Below, one piece after another: positions 25,801 through 33,807 of a DNA stretch of 64,000 nucleotides (within the stretch, counting starts at the first letter, position 1; each line of letters begins with the position of its first letter). This DNA comes from Alviniconcha marisindica. Lineage: Eukaryota > Mollusca > Gastropoda > Provannidae. The stretch is from positions 73,501 to 137,500 of the forward strand of contig JABMCL010002757.1 of NCBI GenBank assembly GCA_018857735.1, in the 5' to 3' direction. The translations under genes were made by a program, and so were the position numbers. The notes below the pieces were generated by a model. It did not search any database and was not told where the DNA came from. It saw only the letters and a list, made by a program, of their open reading frames with translations.

Positions 25801-28800
25801 GGGGACTTCACGCAGGGGACAAACGACGTTGACGACCAACTGGACTGGGTCTTGTCCAGCTCTTTGACTCGGAAGTCTGGCATGCCGTTGGATCACACCA
25901 CCGGCGCCCCCACTGGACACTACGGTCTCCTCTGGGCCTCAGACACCACCCACGTCGGTGACAGCGCCTGGCTGATCTCCCGACCCATCGCTGGAACACG
26001 TGGCCACGCCCCGTGCAACGTGAGGTTCTACTACTACATCTACGGCAGCAGCAACCACAGGATTTCCGTGGGAATGCGCACCTACAGCAGCGGACCCCCA
26101 GGTCAGCCTGTGTGGAGCATGTCAGGTAGCCAGGGCGCCATCTGGCAGCGCGCCAACGTGCAGCTGGTCTCCACTCATCCCTTCCAGTTCATCATCCAAG
26201 GACAGCTAGAGAGCAGAAGCTATGGCATCGCTATCGACGACATCTCCATCACTCCAGGCTGTACCTATTTCAACGGCTCACTGCCGCCCCCGCCGACCAA
26301 CCCATCCCATACTACAACAACACCAACCTGCTCTGCGACCCAGTTCCGGTGCCTCAGCAGCCAGACGTGCATTGGTGGGAGTAAGAGGTGTGACGGACAT
26401 TTTGACTGCCCTGACCACTCGGATGAAACTGCATGTGGTGAGTGGGTGGTTACTCCATACTTGCCTTAGTGTTTTTCTCCCTAGCGTCCTCGATCTGCTT
26501 GTGCTACCCTCCTCAGTCAGTTCTCCATACCATTTGTCTAATAATATCACCTCGCTGTTCTCCGTACCCAATTTAGTCGTTTTCCCTACTCTCTTCGGTC
26601 TTTTTGGTAGTCTTTCTCCCTACCCTCCTCAGTCTTTCTCCCTGCCCTCCTCAGTCTTTCTCCCTGCCCTCCTCAGTCATTCTCCCTACCCTCCTCAGTC
26701 ATTCTCCCTACCCTCCTCAGTCTTTCTCCCTGCCCTCCTCAGTCTTTTTTCCTACCCTCCTCAGACTTTCTCCCTACCCTCCTCAGTCGGTTCCTCATTC
26801 CCTACCCTCCTTAGTCGATTCCTCATTTTTTTCTCCATACCCTCCTGAGTCTGATCCTGACCTCGGTCATCTCCTTACCCTCCTTGGTCTGTTCTCCCTA
26901 CCCTCCTCACACCTTCTTCCTACCCTCCTTAGTCGTTCTTCCTGCTCTCTTCAGTCTGATCCTCAGTCTTTCTCCCTACCCTCTTCAGTCTGATCCTAGG
27001 ACTTTCTTTCTACCCTCCGTAGTCTTGCTCCCCTCAGTGGTTCTCCCAAACCTCCGCAGTCTGCTCAATCGTTCTTCAAACCCTCCTCGGTCTCTTCCTC
27101 AGTCGTTCTCCCAAACCTCTTCAGTCTGCTCAGTCGTTCTCCCTACCCTCCTCGGTCTGTGCCTAACCCTCCTCGGTCTGTGCCTAAGTCGTTCTCCCAA
27201 CCCTCCTCGGTCTGTGCCTAAGTCGTTCTCCCAACCCTACTCAGTCTGCTTAGTCATTCTTCCAACCCTCCTCAGTCTGTTCCTAAGTCGTTCTCCCTAC
27301 CCTCTTCAGTCTTTCTCCCAACCCTCCCAGTCTGTTCCTTAGTCATTCTCCCTACCCTCCTCAATATTTCTCCATACCCTCCCCAGTGTTTCTCCCAACC
27401 CCTCCTCAGTCCGACTCTTTGTCACTCTCCATACCCTCCCCAGTCTGTTCCACAGCCTTTCTCTGTACCCTCTTCCGACTTTCTCACAACCTACCCCAGT
27501 CTTTCTCGCTACCCTCCTCAGTTTGATCCTCATGTTCAAAAGTCTATCCATACCCTCCTCAGTCTGTTCAAAATCTTTTTCCATACTGTCCTCAGTCTTT
27601 CTCCCGGCACCACTCAGTCTGTTCGAAAGTCTTTCTCCATACACTTTTCAGTCTTTCTCCCTACCTTCGTGGTTTCCTTTTTGTATTGTCATTTTGACAT
27701 TTGTGATTTACCACTTCATTTCACTGCTGATTCCCTTTTAGCATTTGTTCATACTTCCTGTACTATTTGTTTCCTGTAGAAATGTGGTGTACCACCAGTT
27801 TGATAATTTGTGGTGTTGACAGTGAACACCCTGAGAGACCGCTCTGATGAAATACCACCCATCTTTTAAGGTTCCGTCGTATTTCCATGCAGACAAACCC
27901 CTGATCAAGGGCCATCCCTTGACCCTTGAATTAAGACTGCGTTCATTTTATTTTTAACATGGTCTTAAAAGATGGATTCCATTGCACTGACAGAAAGAGA
28001 AGACTATGAATTGCAGCAAGACTTATACCAGAGCTACATCATGCTGAAGATCGCTGTTACCATGGTGCTGGTGACAGTGGGGCTGTGAGCAAGACAGGTG
28101 AAAAAGTGTTTGTCATTTGTCAGTCTTGCATGATGGTGCCCACTCTGAGGCTCTTTGCTTTGTAGGCTGTGCTCCTGGAAAATTCAACTGCACCAACACT
28201 GTCTGCATTGACTCAACCAAGAAATGCGATGCTGCTGACGATTGCGGTGATAAGTCCGACGAAGATGCCACCCTGTGTGCTCACTACTTGCGCTACAACT
28301 TTGAAGGGGCCCTGAGTGACTTCACTGAAGGTGTCACTGGCAAGGAGGATCAGACAGACTGGGAGAGGGGAGCAGGTAAGGCTCTTTCCATGCTGTCACA
28401 TTGTTGGTGTTTTTCTCAGCCATTCCTTGGTCTACAAGCCTAGCACTGCTCACTGGCTGCAGATTTGAAAGCATGCAGCTCTGGAGTTCTCTGAATTGGT
28501 GTTAGAAAGCAGATACACAATGAATGTTATGGTGCAATGCACAGTCAATGATCTTCAGATAATGCTTGTTGCTCAGTCTCATTTCAAGTTTGAGTTTAGA
28601 GGTTCACTTTTATTCAAACCTTAAAGGAAGTAGCCATCTCAAAACCTGTTTTGTCCAATGCAGAGACATAGAATTAAGGGCTTTGTTTAAAATGCCCTGT
28701 TGAATTCTATCAAATTTAGAAAATGGGTTTCTTGGGTAATGGATAGCTGGACTGGATGTGCAAAGTTGTGAATTGTCATAGCTTGCTTGTCACATACTGT

Positions 28801-31800
28801 AGCTTTGAATGGTGCAAGTACATGTGATGTGTGTTAGACTGTTGGGCGTACAGGAGGAAAAAGGGTCAACTGCTTAATTTTAAATATTGTTATAAAAATC
28901 TCTTTTTTTATCTCTACCCCTTGGACAAAACATGTTTTGAGAAAGCTAGTTCCTGTGATCATGAGGGGATCGGAGTCTCTTTTATTGAAAAAGGTACCAT
29001 ACTCATTGGTTGGTATGTCTATAATATATTGTTGTTTGTAACCAAACTTTGTATGGTGATGTATCATCATGAGGTGGAGTACTTTGTCATGCAAACAAAA
29101 TGGGTTGTTGTCTTCAAGGTCAAGGTCACAATGAGGGCTTATATAATTAAAATATGACTGTTTAGAATTTATCTTCGAAACTAATGATTCTTTTGCAACC
29201 AAACTTAGTTTGATGGTCACAAAATTGTCCAATTAAAATATTAGATAGTAATACTAGATTGCTGTGTTAAAGGTCAAGGTCACAGCAAAGGTTCAAAATG
29301 GGCTTGTGTATATAATAGTATACTGAGAATTACAATGACTTACAGTATCTAGGCAAACGATTGGGGGGGGGGGGGGGGGGGGATTTTGCCACACAGGGCC
29401 ACAAACCTTGTTCTGCTTCGGGCACTGAATTCAAATATGGCATGACTTTGAGAGAGTATTTTGTCTACAGGCACTGACCAGACTCTGCCCAGCCTGCCCA
29501 AGACTGACCACTCCACCCACAAACCCTCCGGTCACTTCATGTATGTCCGACCCTACACCCCTGGAGACACAGCCTGGCTGCTCTCTCGTCCATTTACCGC
29601 CACTGAAGGCAAGAATTGCCAGATGCGGATTTTCTTCTACAACTACGGCAGCAGCGCCAACAGACTGAGAATCAAGTTCCGTACCCACAACAGTGGGCCT
29701 GCGGACAGCACCCTGTGGGACAGCGCCGGCCAGCAGGGCCCTGAATGGCTGGAGAGGACCCAGCCACTGAGCATTGCCACCCCCTTCCAGATCATCATCG
29801 AGGGGTTCCTCAACAAGGCCAACACCGCCGTTGCTGTTGACGACATCTCCTTCGGCCCCGACTGCCAGTACAGTGACGTGCCTCTTCCAGTGCCCACCAC
29901 AGTGGCACCCCCCAGCACCACTCGCACTACCAGTACCACCCCACAGCCGGGAGCTACCACAGCCAAGGGAGCTACCACTCAGGCTCCTACTTCAACGCCC
30001 ACGACCCACAGTCCCTTTGTGCAGTGCAGAGGCTCTCAGAAAATCTGCGTGGACCGCAGGCAATGCTACCAGCAGAATCAGCTGTGTGATGAACACTATG
30101 ACTGTGCAGACCACTCTGATGAAGATCCTAATACTTGTCGTGAGTGTTTCACAAGTCTCTGTTGTTATTGCCCTTCTTCTAAGCTGTTCTAGTCCTGAGT
30201 GACCCTGTGCACTCGATAAGACATTAAGATTTTTTAAGATGTAGAAGATGATTAAACCACTCTTATTTCAGAAACAAATACACTCCTATGCTGTTCTTTA
30301 TTGCTGTACTTGAAAACTGTTCAAGGTGTCTGTTTTTGTTATTACATAATGATAGGAATGAATGCCCCTTCTTGATCTTGTCTTGTTTAGTTTTTTTGCT
30401 TTTGGTCAGTTTTATTTGTTTGGTACCAACAAGTCTCCTGACCTGTAGCTGTTTGCCAGCTTTATATAAAAAATATTGTTTCATAGAGACACCCCCGCCC
30501 ACATTCTTTTGCTTCTATTTTTTTCACCTCTGCAAGTGCACTGAGCAGTCAGGTTTTTAATGCTCAGTCAACCATGATGGTTATATGAGGGCGAAATATC
30601 AGCAGGGACATATTCACTGAATAAAACATCATCATCATACCGTGACCATCTGTCTATCCTGCCCGCTGTGATAAATCATATCAACAGTATGTTGCTTTCT
30701 GGCTGTTGATTTTGGATCATCAGAGCTTTGTGTTCTTTTCAGAGTGCAACAAAAACAACAATGGCTGTCTGAATGGCGGTCATTGCCATGTGGTCCGAGG
30801 CGAGGGTGTGAAGTGTGCCTGCGTCAACAACTACAGCGGAAATTTCTGTGAGAGACCTCCCACCCAGACCCCTGTCGCACCTGTCACCCAGGCCAGTACG
30901 GGTGGTGACAATGGCAGTTCGTCTTCAAGTGAGTTGTTTTCATTCATCTTACAGTACAGCCCCGCAAAGTAGGAACTGGTAGATGGATTGTGACTTCTAA
31001 GTAAAGAAGGACTTTTGGGTGATAATGGCCGTGTTGAATCAGTTGTGTTTTACCTGTTACCGTGACTTGGAGAGGAAAAGGTCATTGGAACTCACACTGG
31101 CCACTGTTCTTTTGCAAAGAAATGGGCAGTGTCTTTGGGGGTGGTACTGTCATGTTAATGGTTCTGTTGATGTATGCTGGTGAGGTTGTTTGGCTGAGAA
31201 ATGGGATGTGCCTGTTGGGAGGGACAGGGTGGAGGGGGGGTACTGTTCATAGTTCTGTCAGTGTATACCGGTTATGTTGTTGGCAGAGAAATGGGCTGCA
31301 TCTGTGGGGGTGGTACTGTCTGTTGATGTACACTGGACATAAAATGGTCTGTACTTGTGGGGATGGTGTTGTCATGCTAGTTCTGTTGATTTACACTGGT
31401 GCTGTTGTTTGTTTGGCAGAGAAATGGGCTGTACCTGTGGGGGTGGTACTGGGTATCTTAGCAGTGGCGGCTGTGGTGGCAGCCCTCTTTGTCCTGTACA
31501 AGAAGAATAAACTGTGAGTATAAACACCCTGTCCCTGTCTCTCCCTCCCTCACTCCTCCTTCACCCCTCTCCCTTGTCTGCTTTATTATGTACACAACTG
31601 ATGTGTCGTAGCTTTGTAACAGCCAGATAACAGTCACACTGTCCAAGTTTTACATTATGGCATGAGCTGAGTTTAGTTCATGATGAAGGTTCAGTCAGCT
31701 AGTGTACACACACACAAACACACACACACACACACACATGAACACACACGAACACACACACACACACACCTGAACACACACGAACACACACACACACACC

Positions 31801-31861
31801 ACATGCACGCACGCACGCATGCACGCACGCACACACGCACGCACGCATGCACGCACACACA

Positions 31862-31903
<42 letters not shown>

Positions 31904-33688
31904 ACACTCACTTGCTTACTCACTCTTACTCCCTCCCTCGTTCACTCACTCACTAACTCACTCATGCATGTATGCACACACTTACACTTGCATACAATCA
32001 CACACATGTGCACATACTTGCACTCACACAGTATTACATGGTCTTTTTCATGGGAAATTTAACTGGCAAAAAAGAAAAAAACGTTTAGAGAGACTCGCAA
32101 AAATACCCATCTTTTTTCGGAACCCTCCTTCTGGCCCTCTCTGTCACTTGATTTCAGTTGTCCATTGCTTTCTGTTAGTGTGACACGTTGCTTCACTCAC
32201 TAAGCAATGTTTGTTTCAGGTCTGGCATCAGCGTGGGCAGCATCAGATCTCCGCTTGCTCGTTCTCAGCCTAGCAAAGCAGCTGGTTTGTCCAACCCTAT
32301 CTATGACTACGGCACAGGAGAAACAGATGTAAGTTTGTTGATATTGTTGCATTTTTCAGTAACTAGTTCACACCTTTAAAACATGTGGCTTTAGTCCCCC
32401 CCAAAATCAGCTTCTTTGTGATGTGAACATTAAATGTTGTTTTAGTAGATATTAGCTTTTGCGTGATGTTGCACGTTCATACCATCATACTATTTTCCAT
32501 GACCATGTCTCATTGTCAAGGTCTCACATTGTCGGAAAAGTCAAAATTAAACTTGCAGTTTCGCATTTCGGTCTGACTCAGTTGAGCTGAAACCATGTTT
32601 CATTGTGATAAACAGTGGCAAGATCATGCACCTGACATTTTTGGTGACCAGGTCTGCTATTCAAGGGAGATAATGAGGTGGAGTTGAAACTACTTAAGCA
32701 AGATCTTCCATGCTTTGTATAACATCCTCTTTTCAGCTTCCCCTATTAATACAAGTTTTGGTGATTATGACTTTGTTTCCAAATCATGCTATCAGCAAAA
32801 AGATCAGACAGAAGCTGTATTTTCTCTCCTGGACTGACTTCCAGTTTTGTATTATTGTTAAACATGTAAATAAGATCAAGTACATACACAGTGATAGTGG
32901 CATGATTTCAGAGAATATGGTCCTTTTTCTTTGTTTTGCTTCTTCTTCTTTTTCTTGTGTTTTCTCAAATACGAGTTAATTAAAGGAACATCTTTCTAAC
33001 TGTACATTATGATTTATGCTGAGCTCTGCCTACAAGTTTATGGAGGTTTGGATGATCTTCACTCATTTTAAGGTGGCAGGACTGTCTAATAAACAATGTG
33101 GAAAGTTGTACTTTGTTCTTTTGGATCAACCAAATATCTGCTTTCTTCTTATGTACTAAAAGTTGGTAATGCCAATCATCATTCCTTGGTTTTCTTTCCA
33201 GTTACCTATGAATGAGCTCGAGCCACCAACATTTTCAGACACTGGTGCCTCTGCTGACTCACTGGTAAGCTTCACTTGTTTAGGGGTGTTCAAAATTACA
33301 TGCTCCCACATGCATGTCTTGTGTACATCCAGACCCTCCCCCCCCCCCCCCCCCCCATACACACATTTGCATGTATGCAAAGTTGAACGTACACACTGAA
33401 CAGCTATCTATACACATTTATGATCAAAGACATCTTTCTTCATTATTATTTTAAAAAATTGGGGGGGGGAAGGGGGGTATATCAGTATAGCATTTCACAA
33501 TATTAAATTTAATCTGTGTCCCAGTACCAAGAACTGTGTCTGTAAGTGTGCTTGTGTGTGTGCGTGTTTGTGTGTGCATACAAAGCATTCCCTGGTGAGT
33601 GTCCTGATTATGAACCTCTTGTTGTTTTCAGACATTTGGTACAGATGCATCAAAGTCGTTTGACAACCCCCTGTACAGCGATGCATAG
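554..33688 (+). CDS. Giant MAM/LDLa/EGF type I membrane receptor, 21 exons, 5' partial
   Basis: The exons are 554-819, 1486-1717, 2615-2737, 3210-3337, 4367-4499, 5100-5252, 6645-6806, 7543-7875, 8460-8710, 9932-10163, 12922-17046, 18810-19799, 20201-20991, 21831-26437, 28166-28375, 29471-30139, 30743-30928, 31420-31513, 32220-32328, 33202-33264 and 33632-33688. Every junction is GT-AG and phases agree throughout, except for one extra base in exon 11. The product is about 4,637 residues: roughly 23 MAM domains, 14 LDLa repeats, a Thr-rich stalk, an EGF-like domain, one transmembrane helix and a tail with NPIY and FDNPLY. MAM domains usually mediate adhesion or ligand binding, LDLa repeats bind calcium and ligand, and FxNPxY recruits clathrin adaptors, so an endocytic or scavenger receptor role is inferred. 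It resembles the MALRD1 / apical endosomal glycoprotein class. The signal peptide and N-terminal domains lie upstream of the window. The exact orthologue is not assigned. Confidence 0.9.
821..1066 (+). repeat. 50-bp minisatellite, 5 copies, at the exon 1 donor
   Basis: The unit starting AAAGGGCATGTG recurs at 821, 871, 921, 971 and 1,021. The first unit begins inside the true donor (CAG|GTAAGG). Each later unit carries AAGGTAAAG and CAGGGTGAG, both donor-like. Confidence 0.9.
1486..1717 (+). CDS. MAM gene exon 2: end of MAM 1, start of MAM 2
   Basis: The acceptor is TGTGCAG, directly before ATTGCATTTGAAGGA. The donor is G|GTGAG at 1718. The exon runs from phase 0 to phase 1. It completes MAM 1 (IAFEG, then GDIAIDD) and starts MAM 2 at [10 protein letters not shown], followed by FDWLR and TGPSVDHT. 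Those are the standard MAM opening motifs. Confidence 0.88.
2245..2600 (+). repeat. Degenerate tandem repeat in intron 2
   Basis: About eight imperfect units of roughly 40-47 bp carry AGTACTGTGTGCAGTGTATG. They reach almost to the exon 3 acceptor. Confidence 0.8.
2615..2737 (+). CDS. MAM gene exon 3: MAM 2 middle
   Basis: The exon is phase 1 to phase 1. It encodes GFYMYMEAS, then [11 protein letters not shown]. The acceptor GTGGCAG follows a degenerate tandem repeat, and the donor is A|GTAGGT at 2738. The split Arg-Asn junction (AGA A|AT) joins cleanly to exon 4. Confidence 0.86.
3210..3337 (+). CDS. MAM gene exon 4: MAM 2
   Basis: The acceptor is TTTTCAG and the donor CAG|GTCTGT at 3338. 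The exon runs from phase 1 to phase 0. It encodes NEGTLRLYQ through NLWHYW to SSSYFQ, the strands before the conserved FEG segment of MAM 2. Confidence 0.85.
4367..4499 (+). CDS. MAM gene exon 5: end of MAM 2 plus Pro/Thr linker
   Basis: The exon runs from phase 0 to phase 1 and encodes [19 protein letters not shown], then Cys and a short Pro/Thr linker. The start at 4367 was chosen over an earlier AG at 4333 because it keeps phase 0 and the expected FEG motif without added residues. The donor is G|GTTAGT at 4500. Confidence 0.82.
5100..5252 (+). CDS. MAM gene exon 6: start of MAM 3
   Basis: The acceptor is CGTTTCAG and the donor G|GTGAGA at 5253. The exon is phase 1 to phase 1. It encodes [17 protein letters not shown] and STGPSFDHT, the opening of a MAM domain. 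Confidence 0.87.
5435..5680 (+). mobile_element. tRNA-derived SINE in intron 6
   Basis: An A-box-like TAGCTCAGTGGTGGAGC is followed about 30 bases later by a B-box-like GTTCAAGCCC. The unrelated body that follows contains GCACGCAAAAGATCCT. Boundaries are approximate and no target-site duplication was identified. Confidence 0.65.
6645..6806 (+). CDS. MAM gene exon 7: MAM 3 middle
   Basis: The exon is phase 1 to phase 1 and encodes GYYLYTESS, then [19 protein letters not shown]. The acceptor TTCCAG is at 6639-6644 and the donor G|GTAGGT at 6807. Confidence 0.87.
6990..7475 (+). repeat. 31-bp minisatellite in intron 7
   Basis: About 15 copies of a roughly 31-bp unit contain CTTGATTTTGAGG and TAAAACCACTACTG. 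Two variants alternate (GGTGTTAAAA and GATGGTAAAA). The array ends about 70 bp before exon 8. Confidence 0.88.
7543..7875 (+). CDS. MAM gene exon 8: end of MAM 3, start of MAM 4
   Basis: The exon is phase 1 to phase 1. It encodes [26 protein letters not shown], then [19 protein letters not shown] and [10 protein letters not shown]. The acceptor CATAACAG is modest in strength, but it is the one that keeps the frame. The donor is G|GTGAGC at 7876. Confidence 0.86.
8072..8310 (+). repeat. CA-rich cryptic microsatellite, intron 8
   Basis: Imperfect (CA)n mixed with ACTACACAAACAC units. Non-coding. Confidence 0.8.
8460..8710 (+). CDS. MAM gene exon 9: MAM 4 middle
   Basis: The exon runs from phase 1 to phase 0 and encodes [28 protein letters not shown] and FDYQ. 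The acceptor TGCACAG ends at 8459 and the donor CAG|GTGACT starts at 8711. Confidence 0.87.
8828..9375 (+). repeat. 46-bp minisatellite in intron 9
   Basis: About 12 copies of a 46-bp unit contain AGAAAAACCAGTTCCCAATG and GATGTGTTTCTGGACC. The short antisense frame through it is a repeat artefact. Confidence 0.9.
9932..10163 (+). CDS. MAM gene exon 10: end of MAM 4, start of MAM 5
   Basis: The exon runs from phase 0 to phase 1. It encodes [19 protein letters not shown], then [15 protein letters not shown] and [14 protein letters not shown] motifs. Its donor G|GTAAGT at 10164 leads within about 30 bp into a 2.4-kb minisatellite built of donor-like units. Confidence 0.88.
10195..12600 (+). repeat. 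39-bp minisatellite array filling intron 10
   Basis: About 60 copies of a 39-bp unit carry CAACAACTAACACAGAGTG and TTCTGTCGGTAAG. The array starts about 30 bases after the exon 10 donor, and most units repeat a GGTAAG donor-like core. Several read CTGCAGGTAAGTCC, an abutted acceptor and donor. The middle (about 10,790-11,700) is riddled with one- to few-base deletions, while both ends are regular. Confidence 0.93.
12922..17046 (+). CDS. MAM gene exon 11: MAM 5 end to MAM 12 start, with LDLa 1-3
   Basis: This 4.1-kb exon has no internal introns. In order it encodes: end of MAM 5 (to about 13,265), LDLa 1 (13,266-13,387), MAM 6 (to about 13,863), LDLa 2 (about 13,883-13,996), MAM 7 (14,013-14,493), a Thr-rich linker, LDLa 3 (about 14,563-14,667), MAM 8, 9, 10 and 11 back to back (to about 16,652), a Thr/Pro linker, and the first two thirds of MAM 12. 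LDLa 2 has NDE where the usual calcium motif is SDE. The reading frame changes within MAM 7 near 14,081: removing one G restores the expected WTRKSG-type motif. It also makes the exon run from phase 1 to phase 0, as its neighbours require. The donor is CTG|GTAAGT at 17,047. Confidence 0.9.
17027..17606 (+). repeat. 51-53-bp minisatellite spanning the exon 11 donor
   Basis: Eleven or so units include the last exon bases (GGCAACAGCCCTTCACTG), the donor GTGAGTGG, and TTGTTGTGCAG, which looks like an acceptor. The array therefore replicates the exon-intron boundary itself. Confidence 0.93.
17607..18809. other. Rest of intron 11
   Basis: AT-rich non-coding sequence with poly-G runs at about 17,671-17,688, 18,351-18,366 and 18,681-18,692. 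I see no coding pattern or recognisable element before the exon 12 acceptor. Confidence 0.6.
18810..19799 (+). CDS. MAM gene exon 12: end of MAM 12, MAM 13, start of MAM 14
   Basis: The exon is phase 0 to phase 0 (330 codons). It opens with [12 protein letters not shown], completing MAM 12. MAM 13 runs from [13 protein letters not shown] to about 19,458, and MAM 14 starts at [10 protein letters not shown]. The acceptor ATTGCAG ends at 18,809 and the donor CAG|GTCTGT is at 19,800. Confidence 0.9.
19822..19990 (+). repeat. (CT)n/poly-C tract in intron 12
   Basis: Long CT dinucleotide tracts are interrupted by C runs, inside a 401-bp intron about 210 bp before the exon 13 acceptor. The frames running through it are artefacts. 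Confidence 0.9.
20201..20991 (+). CDS. MAM gene exon 13: end of MAM 14, LDLa 4, MAM 15, start of LDLa 5
   Basis: The exon runs from phase 0 to phase 2. It completes MAM 14 ([19 protein letters not shown]). LDLa 4 ([10 protein letters not shown], then NGEEEAAC) lacks the canonical D-x-S-D-E calcium motif. MAM 15 follows ([10 protein letters not shown] to [11 protein letters not shown]), then the first strand of LDLa 5. The donor TTTCAG|GTATAG is duplicated 51 bp downstream. Confidence 0.89.
20986..21088 (+). repeat. 51-bp tandem duplication of the exon 13 donor
   Basis: TTTCAGGTATAGTGCGG occurs at 20,986 (true exon end and donor) and again at 21,037. The intervening 51 bp is nearly identical to the following 51 bp. 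Confidence 0.92.
21831..26437 (+). CDS. MAM gene exon 14: alternating LDLa 5-12 and MAM 16-22
   Basis: This 4.6-kb exon has an uninterrupted frame and runs from phase 2 to phase 1. It alternates strictly: LDLa 5, MAM 16 (about 21,939-22,414), LDLa 6, MAM 17, LDLa 7, MAM 18, LDLa 8, MAM 19, LDLa 9, MAM 20, LDLa 10, MAM 21, LDLa 11, MAM 22 (to about 26,263), LDLa 12. Most LDLa repeats keep the calcium motif, for example DNSDE and DQSDE. LDLa 8 reads NGVDE and is degenerate. MAM 20 and 22 lack the first Cys of the C-[DN]-FE opening motif (VDFEQG and FEFDPD instead). Short Thr/Ser/Pro linkers separate several units. The absence of introns over more than 1,500 codons contrasts with the multi-intron MAM modules upstream. 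Confidence 0.92.
26475..27660 (+). repeat. 22-bp pyrimidine-rich minisatellite in intron 14
   Basis: Several dozen degenerate units of about 22 bp are of the type TTTCTCCCTACCCTCCTCAG. Each resembles a polypyrimidine tract plus AG acceptor. The real acceptor of this intron is much further on, at 28,165. Confidence 0.9.
28166..28375 (+). CDS. MAM gene exon 15: LDLa 13 and start of MAM 23
   Basis: The exon is phase 1 to phase 1. It encodes a complete LDLa ([26 protein letters not shown]), directly C-terminal to LDLa 12, then the YLRYNFEG opening of MAM 23. This MAM also lacks the first Cys, like MAM 20 and 22. The acceptor is TTTGTAG and the donor G|GTAAGG at 28,376. Confidence 0.88.
28830..29300 (+). 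repeat. Dispersed-type repeat with AAGGTCAAGGTCACA motifs
   Basis: Two diverged tandem units of about 155 bp each carry GGTCAAGGTCACA (about 29,118 and 29,270) and CAACCAAACTT-like stretches. It resembles a repeat family I associate with mollusc genomes; that is recall, not a search result. It lies within intron 15. Confidence 0.6.
29471..30139 (+). CDS. MAM gene exon 16: rest of MAM 23, Thr-rich stalk, LDLa 14
   Basis: The exon is phase 1 to phase 1. It completes MAM 23 ([31 protein letters not shown]). About 45 residues rich in Thr, Pro and Ser follow, a probable O-glycosylated stalk. A divergent LDLa with [14 protein letters not shown] comes next. The donor is C|GTGAGT at 30,140. Confidence 0.88.
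30743..30928 (+). CDS. MAM gene exon 17: EGF-like domain and juxtamembrane linker
   Basis: The exon is phase 1 to phase 1. It encodes six cysteines in EGF order ([14 protein letters not shown], then [13 protein letters not shown]) and a Thr/Ser/Gly-rich linker. The acceptor TTTTCAG ends at 30,742. One EGF next to the membrane is common in LDLR-superfamily receptors. Confidence 0.88.
31110..31450 (+). repeat. Diverged repeats of the exon 18 acceptor region
   Basis: Related segments begin near 31,113, 31,189, 31,281, 31,340 and 31,411. They share GAAATGGG-like and GTGGGGGTGGTACTG blocks. The last is the real acceptor plus the start of the transmembrane exon. The 31,281 copy keeps an intact GGCAG acceptor. 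Confidence 0.85.
31420..31513 (+). CDS. MAM gene exon 18: transmembrane helix
   Basis: The exon runs from phase 1 to phase 2. It encodes [20 protein letters not shown] and [12 protein letters not shown], a single hydrophobic helix of about 22 residues with Lys on both sides. The basic stop-transfer YKKNK places the C-terminus in the cytosol. Older copies of its acceptor region lie in the intron just upstream. Confidence 0.9.
31706..31970 (+). repeat. (CA)n/(CACG)n microsatellite, intron 18
   Basis: Compound CA, ACGC and CTCA repeats. All frames here are low-complexity artefacts. Confidence 0.92.
32220..32328 (+). CDS. MAM gene exon 19: cytoplasmic tail with NPIY
   Basis: The exon runs from phase 2 to phase 0. 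It encodes a Ser/Arg-rich segment followed by [14 protein letters not shown]. NPxY is a PTB-domain and clathrin-adaptor binding motif. The acceptor is TGTTTCAG and the donor GAT|GTAAGT at 32,329. Confidence 0.87.
33202..33264 (+). CDS. MAM gene exon 20: cytoplasmic tail, acidic segment
   Basis: This is a 63-nt phase 0 to phase 0 exon encoding LPMNELEPP and [12 protein letters not shown]. Skipping it would preserve the frame, so it could be an alternative cassette; this is inference. The acceptor is TCTTTCCAG and the donor CTG|GTAAGC. Confidence 0.8.
33632..33688 (+). CDS. MAM gene exon 21: C-terminus with FDNPLY and stop
   Basis: This is the phase 0 terminal exon. It encodes [18 protein letters not shown] and then TAG at 33,686-33,688. 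FDNPLY matches the classical FxNPxY coated-pit internalisation motif of LDL-receptor family proteins. Confidence 0.9.
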   Translation, partial: TFGTDASKSFDNPLYSDA

Positions 33689-33807
33689 ATGTGGACATTC
33701 ACTGCAAGAAAGAATTGCTTCCTAATGATTGCTTTGTTGATTACATGCATTGAGAACAATAAGAGAACCTGTGATAATATTTGTGCAATAATTTCTTTTT
33801 TGCATGC

